Source: Candidatus Nomurabacteria bacterium
Lineage (GTDB): Bacteria > Patescibacteriota > Minisyncoccia > Phycocordibacterales > UBA9973
Reading direction: 5' to 3'
NCBI GenBank assembly: GCA_026395935.1
Contig: JAPLXT010000050.1
Span: 1 to 18,941 of the forward strand
DNA length: 18,941 bases
Shown piece by piece: positions 7,592 through 14,385 of the stretch (its first letter is position 1; each line of letters opens with the position of its first letter). Position numbers and translations under genes: made by a program. The notes beneath the pieces are model-generated. The model ran no database searches. It saw only the letters and a list, made by a program, of their open reading frames with translations, and was not told the DNA's origin.

Positions 7592-7619
7592 ATTATACAA
7601 CTTTGGGTATAATAAGCAA
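7592..7619 (-). promoter_or_regulatory. Promoter of the HD-domain gene (leaderless)
   Basis: On the minus strand TTGCTT (-35, 7614-7619), a 16-nt spacer and TATAAT (-10, 7592-7597). The -35 is part of the rpsI terminator stem. The -10 ends exactly 6 nt before the ATG at 7585. Confidence 0.6.
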
Positions 7620-7646
7620 AAAGCCCCCGTAAGGGGCTTTTTGCTT
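7614..7646 (-). terminator. Terminator of the ribosomal protein operon
   Basis: A 14-bp perfect stem (7614-7627 with 7633-7646) with a GC-rich core AGCCCC/GGGGCT and a 5-nt loop, 5 nt past the rpsI stop. The U-rich 3' arm and following TTATTAT on the minus strand complete it. Confidence 0.9.
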
Positions 7647-7651
7647 TGATA

Positions 7652-8062
7652 TTAACGTTTACTCCATTGTGGAGACTTACGAGCTTTTTTGAGTCCGAAT
7701 TTCTTTCTTTCAACTTTACGAGGATCGCGCTTAAGCATTTTAGCTTTCTTAAGTACGGAACGTAGTTCAGCATCAAAGAGAACAAGAGCACGTGAGATAC
7801 CATGGCGAACTGCTTCGGCTTGAGCGTGTGATCCACCACCTTTTGTGGTGATGACAACTTCAAACTTCTCAGCTGGTGTTGCTGTCTCAAATGCACCTGT
7901 AACTATCTTCTTTAATTCAGGTGTTGGGAAGTATTCTGTAAAATCTTTACCATTTACTACGTAAGTAGTCTTGGCTGCTTTATATAAACGAACTACTGCA
8001 GTAGCTGTCTTTCTGCGACCTATTGCTCTAAAATATTCTTTTGTTGTTTTTTTGACTACCAT
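7652..8062 (-). CDS. rpsI: 30S ribosomal protein uS9
   Basis: Small-subunit protein of 136 residues whose C-terminal tail reaches the P-site tRNA. It has the family's N-terminal GRRKTATAVVRLY, the central GGGSHAQAEAVRHGISRAL and the tail KKARKSPQWSKR ending in the conserved SKR. It is the last gene of the operon, 3 nt after rplM (their usual pairing), and is followed by a strong terminator. Confidence 0.97.
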   Translation of the reverse strand: MVVKKTTKEYFRAIGRRKTATAVVRLYKAAKTTYVVNGKDFTEYFPTPELKKIVTGAFETATPAEKFEVVITTKGGGSHAQAEAVRHGISRALVLFDAELRSVLKKAKMLKRDPRKVERKKFGLKKARKSPQWSKR

Positions 8063-8065
8063 ATA

Positions 8066-8416
8066 TTATTCAGTTATTGTTAAACGTTTCATCATTAATG
8101 GTCGAAGCTTGTTTGCGGGAAGCATTCCAAAAACTGCAAGTTCATAAAGGCCAATCCAACCTTTCTTCTCTATAATTTTTGCATTTGTTTTCACTTTAAA
8201 TCCTCCTGGTTGTCCTGAATAAGTCTCATGTAGAGTCTCATTCATTCTTCTTTCAGTCATCTTCGTTTTTCCTGCATTCTTAATATAAACTCGAACGTCG
8301 GCAACTTGGTTCGCTGTGTATGAAGGATCTGTCTTACCAATAAGAGCCTTCGCAGCAGCACTTGCTACTCGTCCTAATACAATACCTGTCGCATCAATTG
8401 TGTGTACTTTTGTCAT
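8066..8416 (-). CDS. rplM: 50S ribosomal protein uL13
   Basis: Large-subunit assembly protein. It starts at the ATG at 8416 (MTKVHTIDATG), giving 116 residues, against about 142 in E. coli. The recognisable core is VLGRVASAAAKALIGK, the TERRMNETLHETYSGQPGG segment (the family has a YxHSGYPGG-like loop) and AVFGMLPANKLRP (the family's AVxGMLPxNxLG). An in-frame TTG at 8434 would extend it by six residues into rplQ; the ATG, 4 nt after the rplQ stop, is more likely. The short length fits the reduced ribosome of candidate-phylum bacteria. Confidence 0.95.
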   Translation of the reverse strand: MTKVHTIDATGIVLGRVASAAAKALIGKTDPSYTANQVADVRVYIKNAGKTKMTERRMNETLHETYSGQPGGFKVKTNAKIIEKKGWIGLYELAVFGMLPANKLRPLMMKRLTITE

Positions 8417-8420
8417 AAAA

Positions 8421-8774
8421 TTATATAAATTCAATTATTGCCATCTTACTTGCATCTCCAAGTCTTCGAGGAAGCTTGGTTATACGTGTATATCCACCAG
8501 CACGACCCTTATACTTTGGAGCTATGGTATTGATTAATTTATTTGCTTCTGCTGTTAAATTATATAAACGTGAAATGACTAATCTTTTTGAAGCCAGTGT
8601 ACCAACATTTGCTTTGGTGATCATCTTCTCTATTGCAGGGCGAAGTTCCTTTGCTTTCGCTTCTGTAGTTTCAATCTTGCCATGTGCTATAAGAGCCAAC
8701 ATAAGACCTTTCATTAAGGCATGTTTTTGATTCTTATCTCTTCCAAATTTTCTTACATTATTTCCGTGTCTCAT
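8421..8774 (-). CDS. rplQ: 50S ribosomal protein bL17
   Basis: Large-subunit protein of 117 residues with the standard start MRHGNNVRKFGRDKNQKHAL (family MRHxxxxxKLxRxxxHRxAL), the helical EAKAKELRPAIEKMIT segment and the GRAGGYTRITKLPRRLGDAS loop near the C-terminus. It lies downstream of rpoA with a 20-nt A/T-rich gap and no Shine-Dalgarno motif. Confidence 0.97.
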   Translation of the reverse strand: MRHGNNVRKFGRDKNQKHALMKGLMLALIAHGKIETTEAKAKELRPAIEKMITKANVGTLASKRLVISRLYNLTAEANKLINTIAPKYKGRAGGYTRITKLPRRLGDASKMAIIEFI

Positions 8775-8794
8775 ATATGATTAGTTAATTAATA

Positions 8795-9772
8795 TTATTT
8801 AAGTGTTATCTTATATTCTCCAAGAACTTTCTTTATTTCTTGAATACCTTTATCGCCGATACCATCGATTTCTAATAAGTCTTCTTTCTTCTTGCGAGCA
8901 ATACCTCCAATAGTACGAATATTTGCATCTGTTAAAGCATTCAGTGTACGAGTTGAAAATGCTAGCGTATCAATACGAGTCTTTAGGATATCAGTAAATT
9001 CATTACCTTCACCCTTGTCCTCATTTGATTCATTTTTTGATTTATCAGTTTCCTCCTCTTCTTTAACTATTGATTTACTAAGAATAGTAAATCCAACAAT
9101 AGATTGTAATTGTTCTACCATTATTACTATTGATTTCTCCAGAGCCTCCCTTGGAGTAAGAGTACCATCTGTTTCGATAGTCATACGTAAGCGATTGTGG
9201 TTTGTTTTGTCTCCGACACGCATGTTCTCAACTTCATAAGCAACACGACGGATAGGAGTGAAAATAGCATCGAGAGAAATTACTCCAACATTATTCTTCT
9301 CCTTTTGATGAACATCTTTAGGGACAAAACCGAGACCCTTCTCAACTGTCATTTCTATAGAAAAACTATCCTTTGTAGTAATCTCAGCAATATATAAATC
9401 TTTATTAAGAATTTCTACTTGACCACTAACTTTTATATCAGCAGCTGTGACTATCTTAGGTCCTTTTACTGAAAGTTTTACAACTTGAGGTTCGTCGGTA
9501 AGTAGACGAAAACGAATTTGTTTTAAGTGTAATAGTATTGTTATAACGTCTTCCTTTACTCCATCCATTACAGAAAATTCATGATCTACTCCGTCAATTT
9601 TAAGAGTAGTAATAGCAGCTCCAGAGAGAGATGAGAGGATGATACGACGAAGAGAGTTCCCTAGGGTGTGTCCGTACCCAGGGTAAAGTCCATCTATTTC
9701 ATAGACACCTTTTGTGCCTACTTCAGAGATGATAGATAATTTGGATGGTAATATGATATTTAAATCAGACAT
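8795..9772 (-). CDS. rpoA: DNA-directed RNA polymerase subunit alpha
   Basis: Alpha subunit, 325 residues; two copies scaffold the beta and beta' subunits. The N-terminal domain has the dimerisation/assembly motif YPGYGHTLGNSLRRIILSSL (30-49). A very charged linker (about 237-260, rich in E, K, D and N) leads to the C-terminal DNA/activator-binding domain (about 262-325) with its helix-hairpin-helix segment (LLEIDGIGDKGIQEI). A present C-terminal domain means upstream promoter elements and activators can act in this organism. It sits in the classical rpsD-rpoA-rplQ order. Confidence 0.98.
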   Translation of the reverse strand: MSDLNIILPSKLSIISEVGTKGVYEIDGLYPGYGHTLGNSLRRIILSSLSGAAITTLKIDGVDHEFSVMDGVKEDVITILLHLKQIRFRLLTDEPQVVKLSVKGPKIVTAADIKVSGQVEILNKDLYIAEITTKDSFSIEMTVEKGLGFVPKDVHQKEKNNVGVISLDAIFTPIRRVAYEVENMRVGDKTNHNRLRMTIETDGTLTPREALEKSIVIMVEQLQSIVGFTILSKSIVKEEEETDKSKNESNEDKGEGNEFTDILKTRIDTLAFSTRTLNALTDANIRTIGGIARKKKEDLLEIDGIGDKGIQEIKKVLGEYKITLK

Positions 9773-9837
9773 ATGATATTTGCGAGGAAACCCCGCAACA
9801 AAAATTATTTATTAAAATTAACCATACGCTAGTAATG

Positions 9838-10446
9838 TTAACGACTATAAAATTCAAGCACTGTGTTCAAATCAAGGAAACCTTCTATATTCTTTGGCTT
9901 GCCAACGATTGATCCAGTCAAAGTTTCAGCATTAAAAGTAAGCCAGTTTGGAGCTGTGTATTCTTTTGATTTCTTTACCATATCTGCAAATAATACACTC
10001 TTCTGACTACCTAGACGGACTGATATAACATCTCCCATTTTAACGCGTAGGGATGGAACTGTAGTTTTCTTACCATTTACTGTTATATGACCATGAGACG
10101 TCATCTGTCTAGATAAACGACGAGTATGGGCGAGTCCTAATCTGTAAGCAACATTATCAAGTCTTGTTTCAAGTAATTCAAAAAGGTATTCCGTAGCAAC
10201 TGTTCCCTTGTGAGAAACTGCTTCCTTAACATAGTTAGAGAATTGCTTTTCACTTATGTTGTACATAAAACGAACTTTCTGCTTCTCTACGAACTGTAAA
10301 GCATACCCTGAAAGAACTTTTGGTCTCTTATTCTTGGAATTCTTTAAATGGCGAGCTTCAGAAGCAACGAATTTAGCTGTCTGGCATTTTTCAAATACTC
10401 CAGCGCCTAATCTTCTACCTATTTTGTATTTTTTTGCTATTTTCAT
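9838..10446 (-). CDS. rpsD: 30S ribosomal protein uS4
   Basis: Primary 16S rRNA-binding protein of 202 residues. The S4 RNA-binding domain is visible as RLDNVAYRLGLAHTRRLSRQ and the following HGHITVNGKKTTVPSLRVKMGDVI, and the protein ends in the expected EFYSR. Only one cysteine is near the N-terminus (in EKCQTAK), so this is the zinc-free form without the four-Cys motif. In many bacteria uS4 represses its own operon; no such RNA structure could be confirmed here. The 65-nt gap to rpoA is A/T-rich with only a small imperfect stem near 9781-9797. Confidence 0.97.
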   Translation of the reverse strand: MKIAKKYKIGRRLGAGVFEKCQTAKFVASEARHLKNSKNKRPKVLSGYALQFVEKQKVRFMYNISEKQFSNYVKEAVSHKGTVATEYLFELLETRLDNVAYRLGLAHTRRLSRQMTSHGHITVNGKKTTVPSLRVKMGDVISVRLGSQKSVLFADMVKKSKEYTAPNWLTFNAETLTGSIVGKPKNIEGFLDLNTVLEFYSR

Positions 10447-10458
10447 AATTTTAAATAT

Positions 10459-10917
10459 TTATACTCTACGTGGCTTCTTAGGTTTTGGTCCATTGTGTGG
10501 AACTGGTGTCACATCTCTAACTCCTGATATCTCAATATCATAAGCCATAAATGCTCTTATCGTAGGCTCGCGCCCCGAACCTACTCCTTTAACTTTGACA
10601 TCAACTTCTTTTATTCCAAAAGCTTTAGCTTTTTCTCCAACGACAGCTCCAGCCTTAGAAGCAGCAAATGGCGTACCCTTCTTTGCACCTTTAAATCCTA
10701 GTGAACCAGCGGAAGTAGAAAAGATAGCATTGCCCTCCTTATCTGAAAGAACTACCTTTGTATTATTGAAAGTGGCTTCTACATGCAAAGTTCCAGCAAC
10801 GATTTTCTTCTTGGGAACTTTGAGAGCTACCTTAGCTACGTCTTCTACAACAACAGCATCATCTGCTTTTACAGACTTTTCTTCTTTTTCTTTATTTATA
10901 ATTTTTATTTTTCCCAT
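10459..10917 (-). CDS. rpsK: 30S ribosomal protein uS11
   Basis: Platform protein of the small subunit. At 152 residues it is longer than the usual ~129 because of an N-terminal extension of about 35 charged residues. The core starts at KKKIVAGTLHVEATFNNTKV, continues with AFGIKEVDVKVKGVGSGREP and ends in DVTPVPHNGPKPKKPRRV. The start at 10917 follows the rpsM stop by 10 nt. Shorter starts are not supported by any ribosome-binding motif, so the extension is probably real. Confidence 0.95.
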   Translation of the reverse strand: MGKIKIINKEKEEKSVKADDAVVVEDVAKVALKVPKKKIVAGTLHVEATFNNTKVVLSDKEGNAIFSTSAGSLGFKGAKKGTPFAASKAGAVVGEKAKAFGIKEVDVKVKGVGSGREPTIRAFMAYDIEISGVRDVTPVPHNGPKPKKPRRV

Positions 10918-10927
10918 ATGATATTAA

Positions 10928-11308
10928 TTATGTTTTAGATTCCTTACGGCGACCAGACGCCATTGTCTTTCTTACGTTACCTCTTATTGTTCTAGAATTT
11001 GTCTTTGTTCTCTGGCCGTTGACTGGTAAGCGTCGCATGTGTCTGACTCCTCGGTATGACTTAATATCTTTTAATCTTTTTATATTAGCCGAGATTTCAC
11101 GTTTTAATGCTCCTTCGATGGACATTGTCTCTATGACTTTACGGATAGCGTTCTCATCATCAACAGTTAGTGCATCAGCTTTAATATTAGGATCAATATT
11201 AACTTCTTTCAAAATTTTACGTGCACGAGATATGCCTATGCCGTATAGAGCAGTAAGTCCGACGTCTAAATGTTTGTTATTAGGGATGTTTATACCAAGA
11301 ATTCTCAT
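10928..11308 (-). CDS. rpsM: 30S ribosomal protein uS13
   Basis: Head protein of the small subunit, 126 residues, contacting the P-site tRNA and the B1 intersubunit bridges. It has the family's RILGINIPNNKHLDVGLTAL start, GIGISRARKIL helix-hairpin-helix and the RHMRRLPVNGQRTKTNSRT motif, followed by a basic tail. It starts 6 nt after rpmJ. Confidence 0.97.
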   Translation of the reverse strand: MRILGINIPNNKHLDVGLTALYGIGISRARKILKEVNIDPNIKADALTVDDENAIRKVIETMSIEGALKREISANIKRLKDIKSYRGVRHMRRLPVNGQRTKTNSRTIRGNVRKTMASGRRKESKT

Positions 11309-11314
11309 ATATAA

Positions 11315-11425
11315 TTATTGTTTTTGTTTATGTTTAGGATTAGAGCAAATAACACGAAGATGACCTTCTCGTTTTACCATTTTGCATTTTGCACAGATTT
11401 TTTTGACTGATGATTTTATTTTCAT
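11315..11425 (-). CDS. rpmJ: 50S ribosomal protein bL36
   Basis: A 36-residue zinc-ribbon protein of the large subunit. The start is MKIKSSVKKICAKCKMVKRE and the end is SNPKHKQKQ. Zinc ligands C11, C14, C27 and H32 give the C-x2-C-x12-C-x4-H pattern of the canonical zinc-binding form. It is the first gene of the ribosomal operon and sits between infA and rpsM as in most bacteria. The ATG at 11425 has no Shine-Dalgarno motif. Confidence 0.95.
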   Translation of the reverse strand: MKIKSSVKKICAKCKMVKREGHLRVICSNPKHKQKQ

Positions 11426-11458
11426 ATCATTTTGCTGTTTAAACTAAAGAAAAATAAA

Positions 11459-11470
11459 GGGTATATACCC
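11459..11470. repeat. 12-bp palindrome in the rpmJ leader
   Basis: GGGTATATACCC is a perfect palindrome about 34 nt before rpmJ, inside the predicted mRNA leader. It could be a small hairpin or a protein site; nothing else supports a role. Confidence 0.4.
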
Positions 11471-11496
11471 TGTATTTGTAACTTTTGTATTACCAA

Positions 11497-11527
11497 ATTA
11501 TATTACACTATTTAAATAAAAATGCAA
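11497..11527 (-). promoter_or_regulatory. Probable promoter of the rpmJ-rpsI operon
   Basis: A perfect TATAAT (-10, minus strand, 11497-11502) has a possible TTGCAT -35 at 11522-11527 with a long 19-nt spacer. It lies between infA and rpmJ and would give a leader of about 65 nt. The -10 is convincing, the -35 is not. Confidence 0.45.
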
Positions 11528-11543
11528 GAGGTGCTATCCTCTT
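11526..11543 (-). terminator. Weak terminator or attenuator at the end of infA
   Basis: A 6-bp stem AAGAGG/CCTCTT (11526-11531 with 11538-11543) covers the infA stop codon and is followed on the minus strand by GCATTTTTATTT. The stem is short, so partial read-through into rpmJ is likely. Confidence 0.4.
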
Positions 11544-11749
11544 TTAATAATTCTACCCTTACCACCATATGGATCAATGAGAACTTCAACTCTATCTCCG
11601 ACTAGAACCTTAATCCTATGCATACGCATCTTCCCAGATAAATAACTGATGATGATTTTACCACCACCTATATCTACTCGAAAAAGTGTGTTTGGAAGGG
11701 CCTCTGTTACTATTCCTATCGCAGTATTGTTGTCGTCTTTTTGATTCAT
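11534..11749 (-). CDS. infA: Translation initiation factor IF-1
   Basis: S1/OB-fold factor that occupies the ribosomal A site during initiation; 71 residues, normal length. The family's pattern is clear: GIVTEALPNTLFRVDIGGG, the SGKMRMHRIKVLVGDRVEV segment (family GKMRxxxIRIxxGDxVxV) and the ending GRIIKRG (family GRIxxR). It has a good promoter of its own and a weak hairpin at its stop, so it is expressed separately from, and partly into, the rpmJ operon. The usual upstream neighbours secY, adk and map are missing. Confidence 0.97.
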   Translation of the reverse strand: MNQKDDNNTAIGIVTEALPNTLFRVDIGGGKIIISYLSGKMRMHRIKVLVGDRVEVLIDPYGGKGRIIKRG

Positions 11750-11762
11750 TTAATGTACTATC

Positions 11763-11791
11763 ATCATAACAAAAATCATATAATCCGTCAA
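11763..11791 (-). promoter_or_regulatory. Promoter of infA
   Basis: On the minus strand TTGACG (-35, 11786-11791), a 17-nt spacer and TATGAT (-10, 11763-11768). The -10 ends 13 nt before the ATG, so the leader would be about 7 nt, too short for a Shine-Dalgarno interaction. Confidence 0.75.
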
Positions 11792-11802
11792 ATCCCCACA
11801 CC

Positions 11803-13137
11803 CTATTGTAGGACGACATTTATATTCTGAACTTTATCTGGCAATTTCTTAGACCAGAAAGGAATAATCGTTACAGAGGCTTTTGAAATACCGAGGTCAT
11901 CTTTAAAAATTGAAAGAACTTCCTCTTTACTCTTACCTACGACTAAATCCTTCAATTTCCCTACTTCTGGTTTCCAATTCATCACTACATTACCAGTTAA
12001 TTCAAAATCAAAACTTTCAGTTTCTTTATTTATAACTTGATCTTTGTTTGTAAAATTAAAAGAAAGAAGAGATAAATCAGGATCTACTATTTCAGATCTC
12101 TCCTCCTTGGTTATGTCAGGTAATAATTTACTAATAATCACACTAGAAAAATCACTTTCTTTTACTAAGAAAGCAGAAAGGTTGGCTTTGATTTCTAACT
12201 TTAGGTTGGGAGTTTTAGAAACTATTTTATCAGCAAAATCATAAGAATAATTCACAGCATCTGGATACAATATATAACCAGCTGGAACTGAAGCATTTAA
12301 TTTACGTAGAAGCTCTCCTTTAAACAAAACACTATTAGAAAGAATATCCATCTTCTCTTGATCATCCATTATGTAAACCAAGCCAACCAAACCACCCGTC
12401 AAAGGAGTCTTCAGATGGCCATATATTTTTGTATATTTAGCTGTACCCTTAAAAGAATTTATAGAAAAAGATGTAGGACTACCATTATAAGTTTCTCCCG
12501 CCAGGAAAGCTGTTATACCCACATTTATCTGCCCTGGTATAATAACTTTTAATTTATCTTGTTTGTACCCCGGTATAGATACGGTTGTATCCGTCTTGTA
12601 AGTTTTCCCTTTTTCATCAGATATAAAAGATCCAGCAGGAATCTTCTCCACTTTACTACTATATCCATTATATAAAGTAATCTCACCTTTTGCTTTATCT
12701 GTCGCATTTAAGGTAGAGGTAAGAATAACATCTTTATAGACACTATCACCAACTATCATGACTTCAAATGGAACATTATTTTTCTTTGAAGCAGTAAACT
12801 TTTCATTGGCTATGTTAAAAGTTTTAGTTTTCGGAGTAATAGTAATATCTGCTCTCAAAAATACATTTGATAATAAATAGTAAGCCCCAACCAAAATGGA
12901 AATTATAAAAAAGAAAAGAATGGTTTTGTTGAAAGGTCGTTTACTGCCCGGCATTATGGGAGTCTGTGGTATTCGTTGTGTAGAAGAAGGCATTACCTTT
13001 TTCTTTTTTAAAAACTCATATTTAGAACTATCCTTAGGAGAAACCTCTGAAGCACTTTTCAAAATAACAGATTCTGCAACTGTTTTTAGGGGCTGTTTAT
13101 TACTTAATTTAAAATCATCTAATTTCTTTTTAATCAT
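11803..13137 (-). CDS. Single-pass membrane protein with a large extracytoplasmic beta-rich region (baseplate J-like family of candidate-phylum bacteria)
   Basis: The 444-residue product has a basic, Ser/Pro-rich cytoplasmic N-terminus (about 1-70), one transmembrane helix (about 72-94, TILFFFIISILVGAYYLL) and an outer domain of about 350 residues rich in alternating hydrophobic residues. The KGEITLYNGYSS (from about 148) and VIIPGQINVGITAFLAGETYN blocks resemble proteins annotated as baseplate-J-like in Patescibacteria; I recall that family rather than having searched it. Its start overlaps the end of the FtsA/PilM-like gene by 8 nt (ATGATTAA arrangement), so the two are translationally coupled. 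A cytoplasmic tail plus actin-like partner recalls PilN-PilM. Function is unknown; an envelope or pilus-like assembly role is inferred. Confidence 0.6.
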   Translation of the reverse strand: MIKKKLDDFKLSNKQPLKTVAESVILKSASEVSPKDSSKYEFLKKKKVMPSSTQRIPQTPIMPGSKRPFNKTILFFFIISILVGAYYLLSNVFLRADITITPKTKTFNIANEKFTASKKNNVPFEVMIVGDSVYKDVILTSTLNATDKAKGEITLYNGYSSKVEKIPAGSFISDEKGKTYKTDTTVSIPGYKQDKLKVIIPGQINVGITAFLAGETYNGSPTSFSINSFKGTAKYTKIYGHLKTPLTGGLVGLVYIMDDQEKMDILSNSVLFKGELLRKLNASVPAGYILYPDAVNYSYDFADKIVSKTPNLKLEIKANLSAFLVKESDFSSVIISKLLPDITKEERSEIVDPDLSLLSFNFTNKDQVINKETESFDFELTGNVVMNWKPEVGKLKDLVVGKSKEEVLSIFKDDLGISKASVTIIPFWSKKLPDKVQNINVVLQ

Positions 13138-14317
13138 ACATTTCCATTTTTCTCATAACATTTATAGATTCAATCATTAAGAATGGGTCACAAGTACCAC
13201 TCTTTACATTACACATATTTAAAAATTCTGGACCATCTAGGGTAACTAACGTAAACTTCTTATTTGGAACCATGGACTGGATGTACTCTTCATTATTTAT
13301 AACTTTTACAAACCACTCTTTAATATCAGAATCTATTGTTAAAAACATCACATTGGGCAAAGTCAGCGTACGAGGAAGGGCATTTATACATTCTCTAAAC
13401 GATCCTCCCCAAGACTTTTTAATAGATTCTAAAATTGGAATAAGTTTCTCCTTTTCTTTTTCAGACAAAGTTTCCTTATTAAAAAGAGAAAAGATTTCAT
13501 GTGCATCACGTGGTTCAACTTTTAACTTATTACAAATATCTCGGAATAGTGTCTTTTTACCATAGGGGAAAGAAATCGAATCTTTCAATACACCACGAGA
13601 AATAATTCCAACATCTGTAACTTCACCACCAATATCAAGTAATAAATATGAATCCTGATTCATATATTTATCACGTACAGATATGTAAGAGGCTACAATA
13701 AAAGAGGAGAAGGAAATTGGTGTAGAATGGAATGACTTTGAAATTGTGTCTTTAATTTTATCTAAACATATCTTAGGAGTTAGAGATATTATCATATTGA
13801 TCTCAATAGAGTTGGTCTTCTTACCTAATGGCTCGTCGACATGGTACCCATTTAGAGAGACTCCCACTATTGGATGCTCTATAACTTCAGGCTTGCTTTC
13901 TATATCCCCATATTTATTTTTATAAAGAGTATTTAGAGAAGAAAGTTCTTTAGTAAGCAATTCATCTACAACTTTTTTAGTGAAAGCAAAAGAATGCTCT
14001 TTGCTCATCTTTATTAATCTTGTCTCTGATATATACCAAGGAGATGCCAATACACAAATGATTTCATCGGGAGCACCCAATCTACTTTCAGATAAAGACT
14101 TGGAAGCAAAACCCAAAGAAAGAATCATATCTTTCAAAAATAAATTGAAATCTACTTCTTTCCTAGTGACTATATCTGTACGAGTGGACTTTATAATCGT
14201 CGGTAAAGATTTTTTATCAAATGGAATACTGACGAGAGCTCCACCTACACTCCCAGAACCAATGTCAAAAATAGCAACAAGCTTCTCTTTCTTTTTAGAT
14301 GTAAATAAAAATCCCAT
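13130..14317 (-). CDS. FtsA/PilM-like actin-fold ATPase
   Basis: From the ATG at 14317 the product has 395 residues. Phosphate-1 motif: AIFDIGSGSVGGALV (15-29, with D18). Phosphate-2 motif: YLLLDIGGEVTDVGII (224-239, with D228). Between them, residues about 143-182 (HPIVGVSLNGYHVDEPLGKK then EINMIISLTP) resemble the SHS2/1C subdomain of FtsA. The reading frame stays open upstream to 14581, but that part overlaps mgtA and lies before the promoter, so it is not coding. No C-terminal amphipathic membrane helix like that of FtsA is evident. It is the first gene of a two-gene unit with the membrane protein it overlaps. PilM-type cytoplasmic partner or divergent FtsA are the alternatives; no ftsZ or pil gene is nearby. 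Confidence 0.75.
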   Translation of the reverse strand: MGFLFTSKKKEKLVAIFDIGSGSVGGALVSIPFDKKSLPTIIKSTRTDIVTRKEVDFNLFLKDMILSLGFASKSLSESRLGAPDEIICVLASPWYISETRLIKMSKEHSFAFTKKVVDELLTKELSSLNTLYKNKYGDIESKPEVIEHPIVGVSLNGYHVDEPLGKKTNSIEINMIISLTPKICLDKIKDTISKSFHSTPISFSSFIVASYISVRDKYMNQDSYLLLDIGGEVTDVGIISRGVLKDSISFPYGKKTLFRDICNKLKVEPRDAHEIFSLFNKETLSEKEKEKLIPILESIKKSWGGSFRECINALPRTLTLPNVMFLTIDSDIKEWFVKVINNEEYIQSMVPNKKFTLVTLDGPEFLNMCNVKSGTCDPFLMIESINVMRKMEMYD

Positions 14318-14326
14318 AACATATAT

Positions 14327-14355
14327 ATTATACCTTGTACTTGATTTTTTTACAA
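14327..14355 (-). promoter_or_regulatory. Promoter of the FtsA/PilM-like gene
   Basis: On the minus strand TTGTAA (-35, 14350-14355), a 17-nt spacer and TATAAT (-10, 14327-14332). The -10 ends 9 nt before the ATG at 14317, so the mRNA is leaderless or nearly so. This also fixes the start codon. Confidence 0.75.
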
Positions 14356-14382
14356 AAGCTATAAAGATATATTTGTAAAAAA
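14346..14382. repeat. A/T-rich inverted repeat between mgtA and the FtsA/PilM-like gene
   Basis: Two perfect 11-bp arms (TTTTTTACAAA and its complement) separated by 15 nt, starting 3 nt past the mgtA stop. It contains the next gene's -35 box. It may be a weak mgtA terminator, but it has no G/C core. Confidence 0.4.
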
Positions 14383-14385
14383 TAT

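Noticed and set aside
7582..7896. 104-codon frame overlapping rpsI on the same strand
   Set aside because: It is an out-of-frame shadow of rpsI that runs through the operon terminator and has no recognisable features.
9781..9797. Small hairpin between rpsD and rpoA as a terminator
   Set aside because: The stem TGCG-GG/CC-CGCA is short with a mismatch and has no U-tract; it sits inside a co-transcribed operon.
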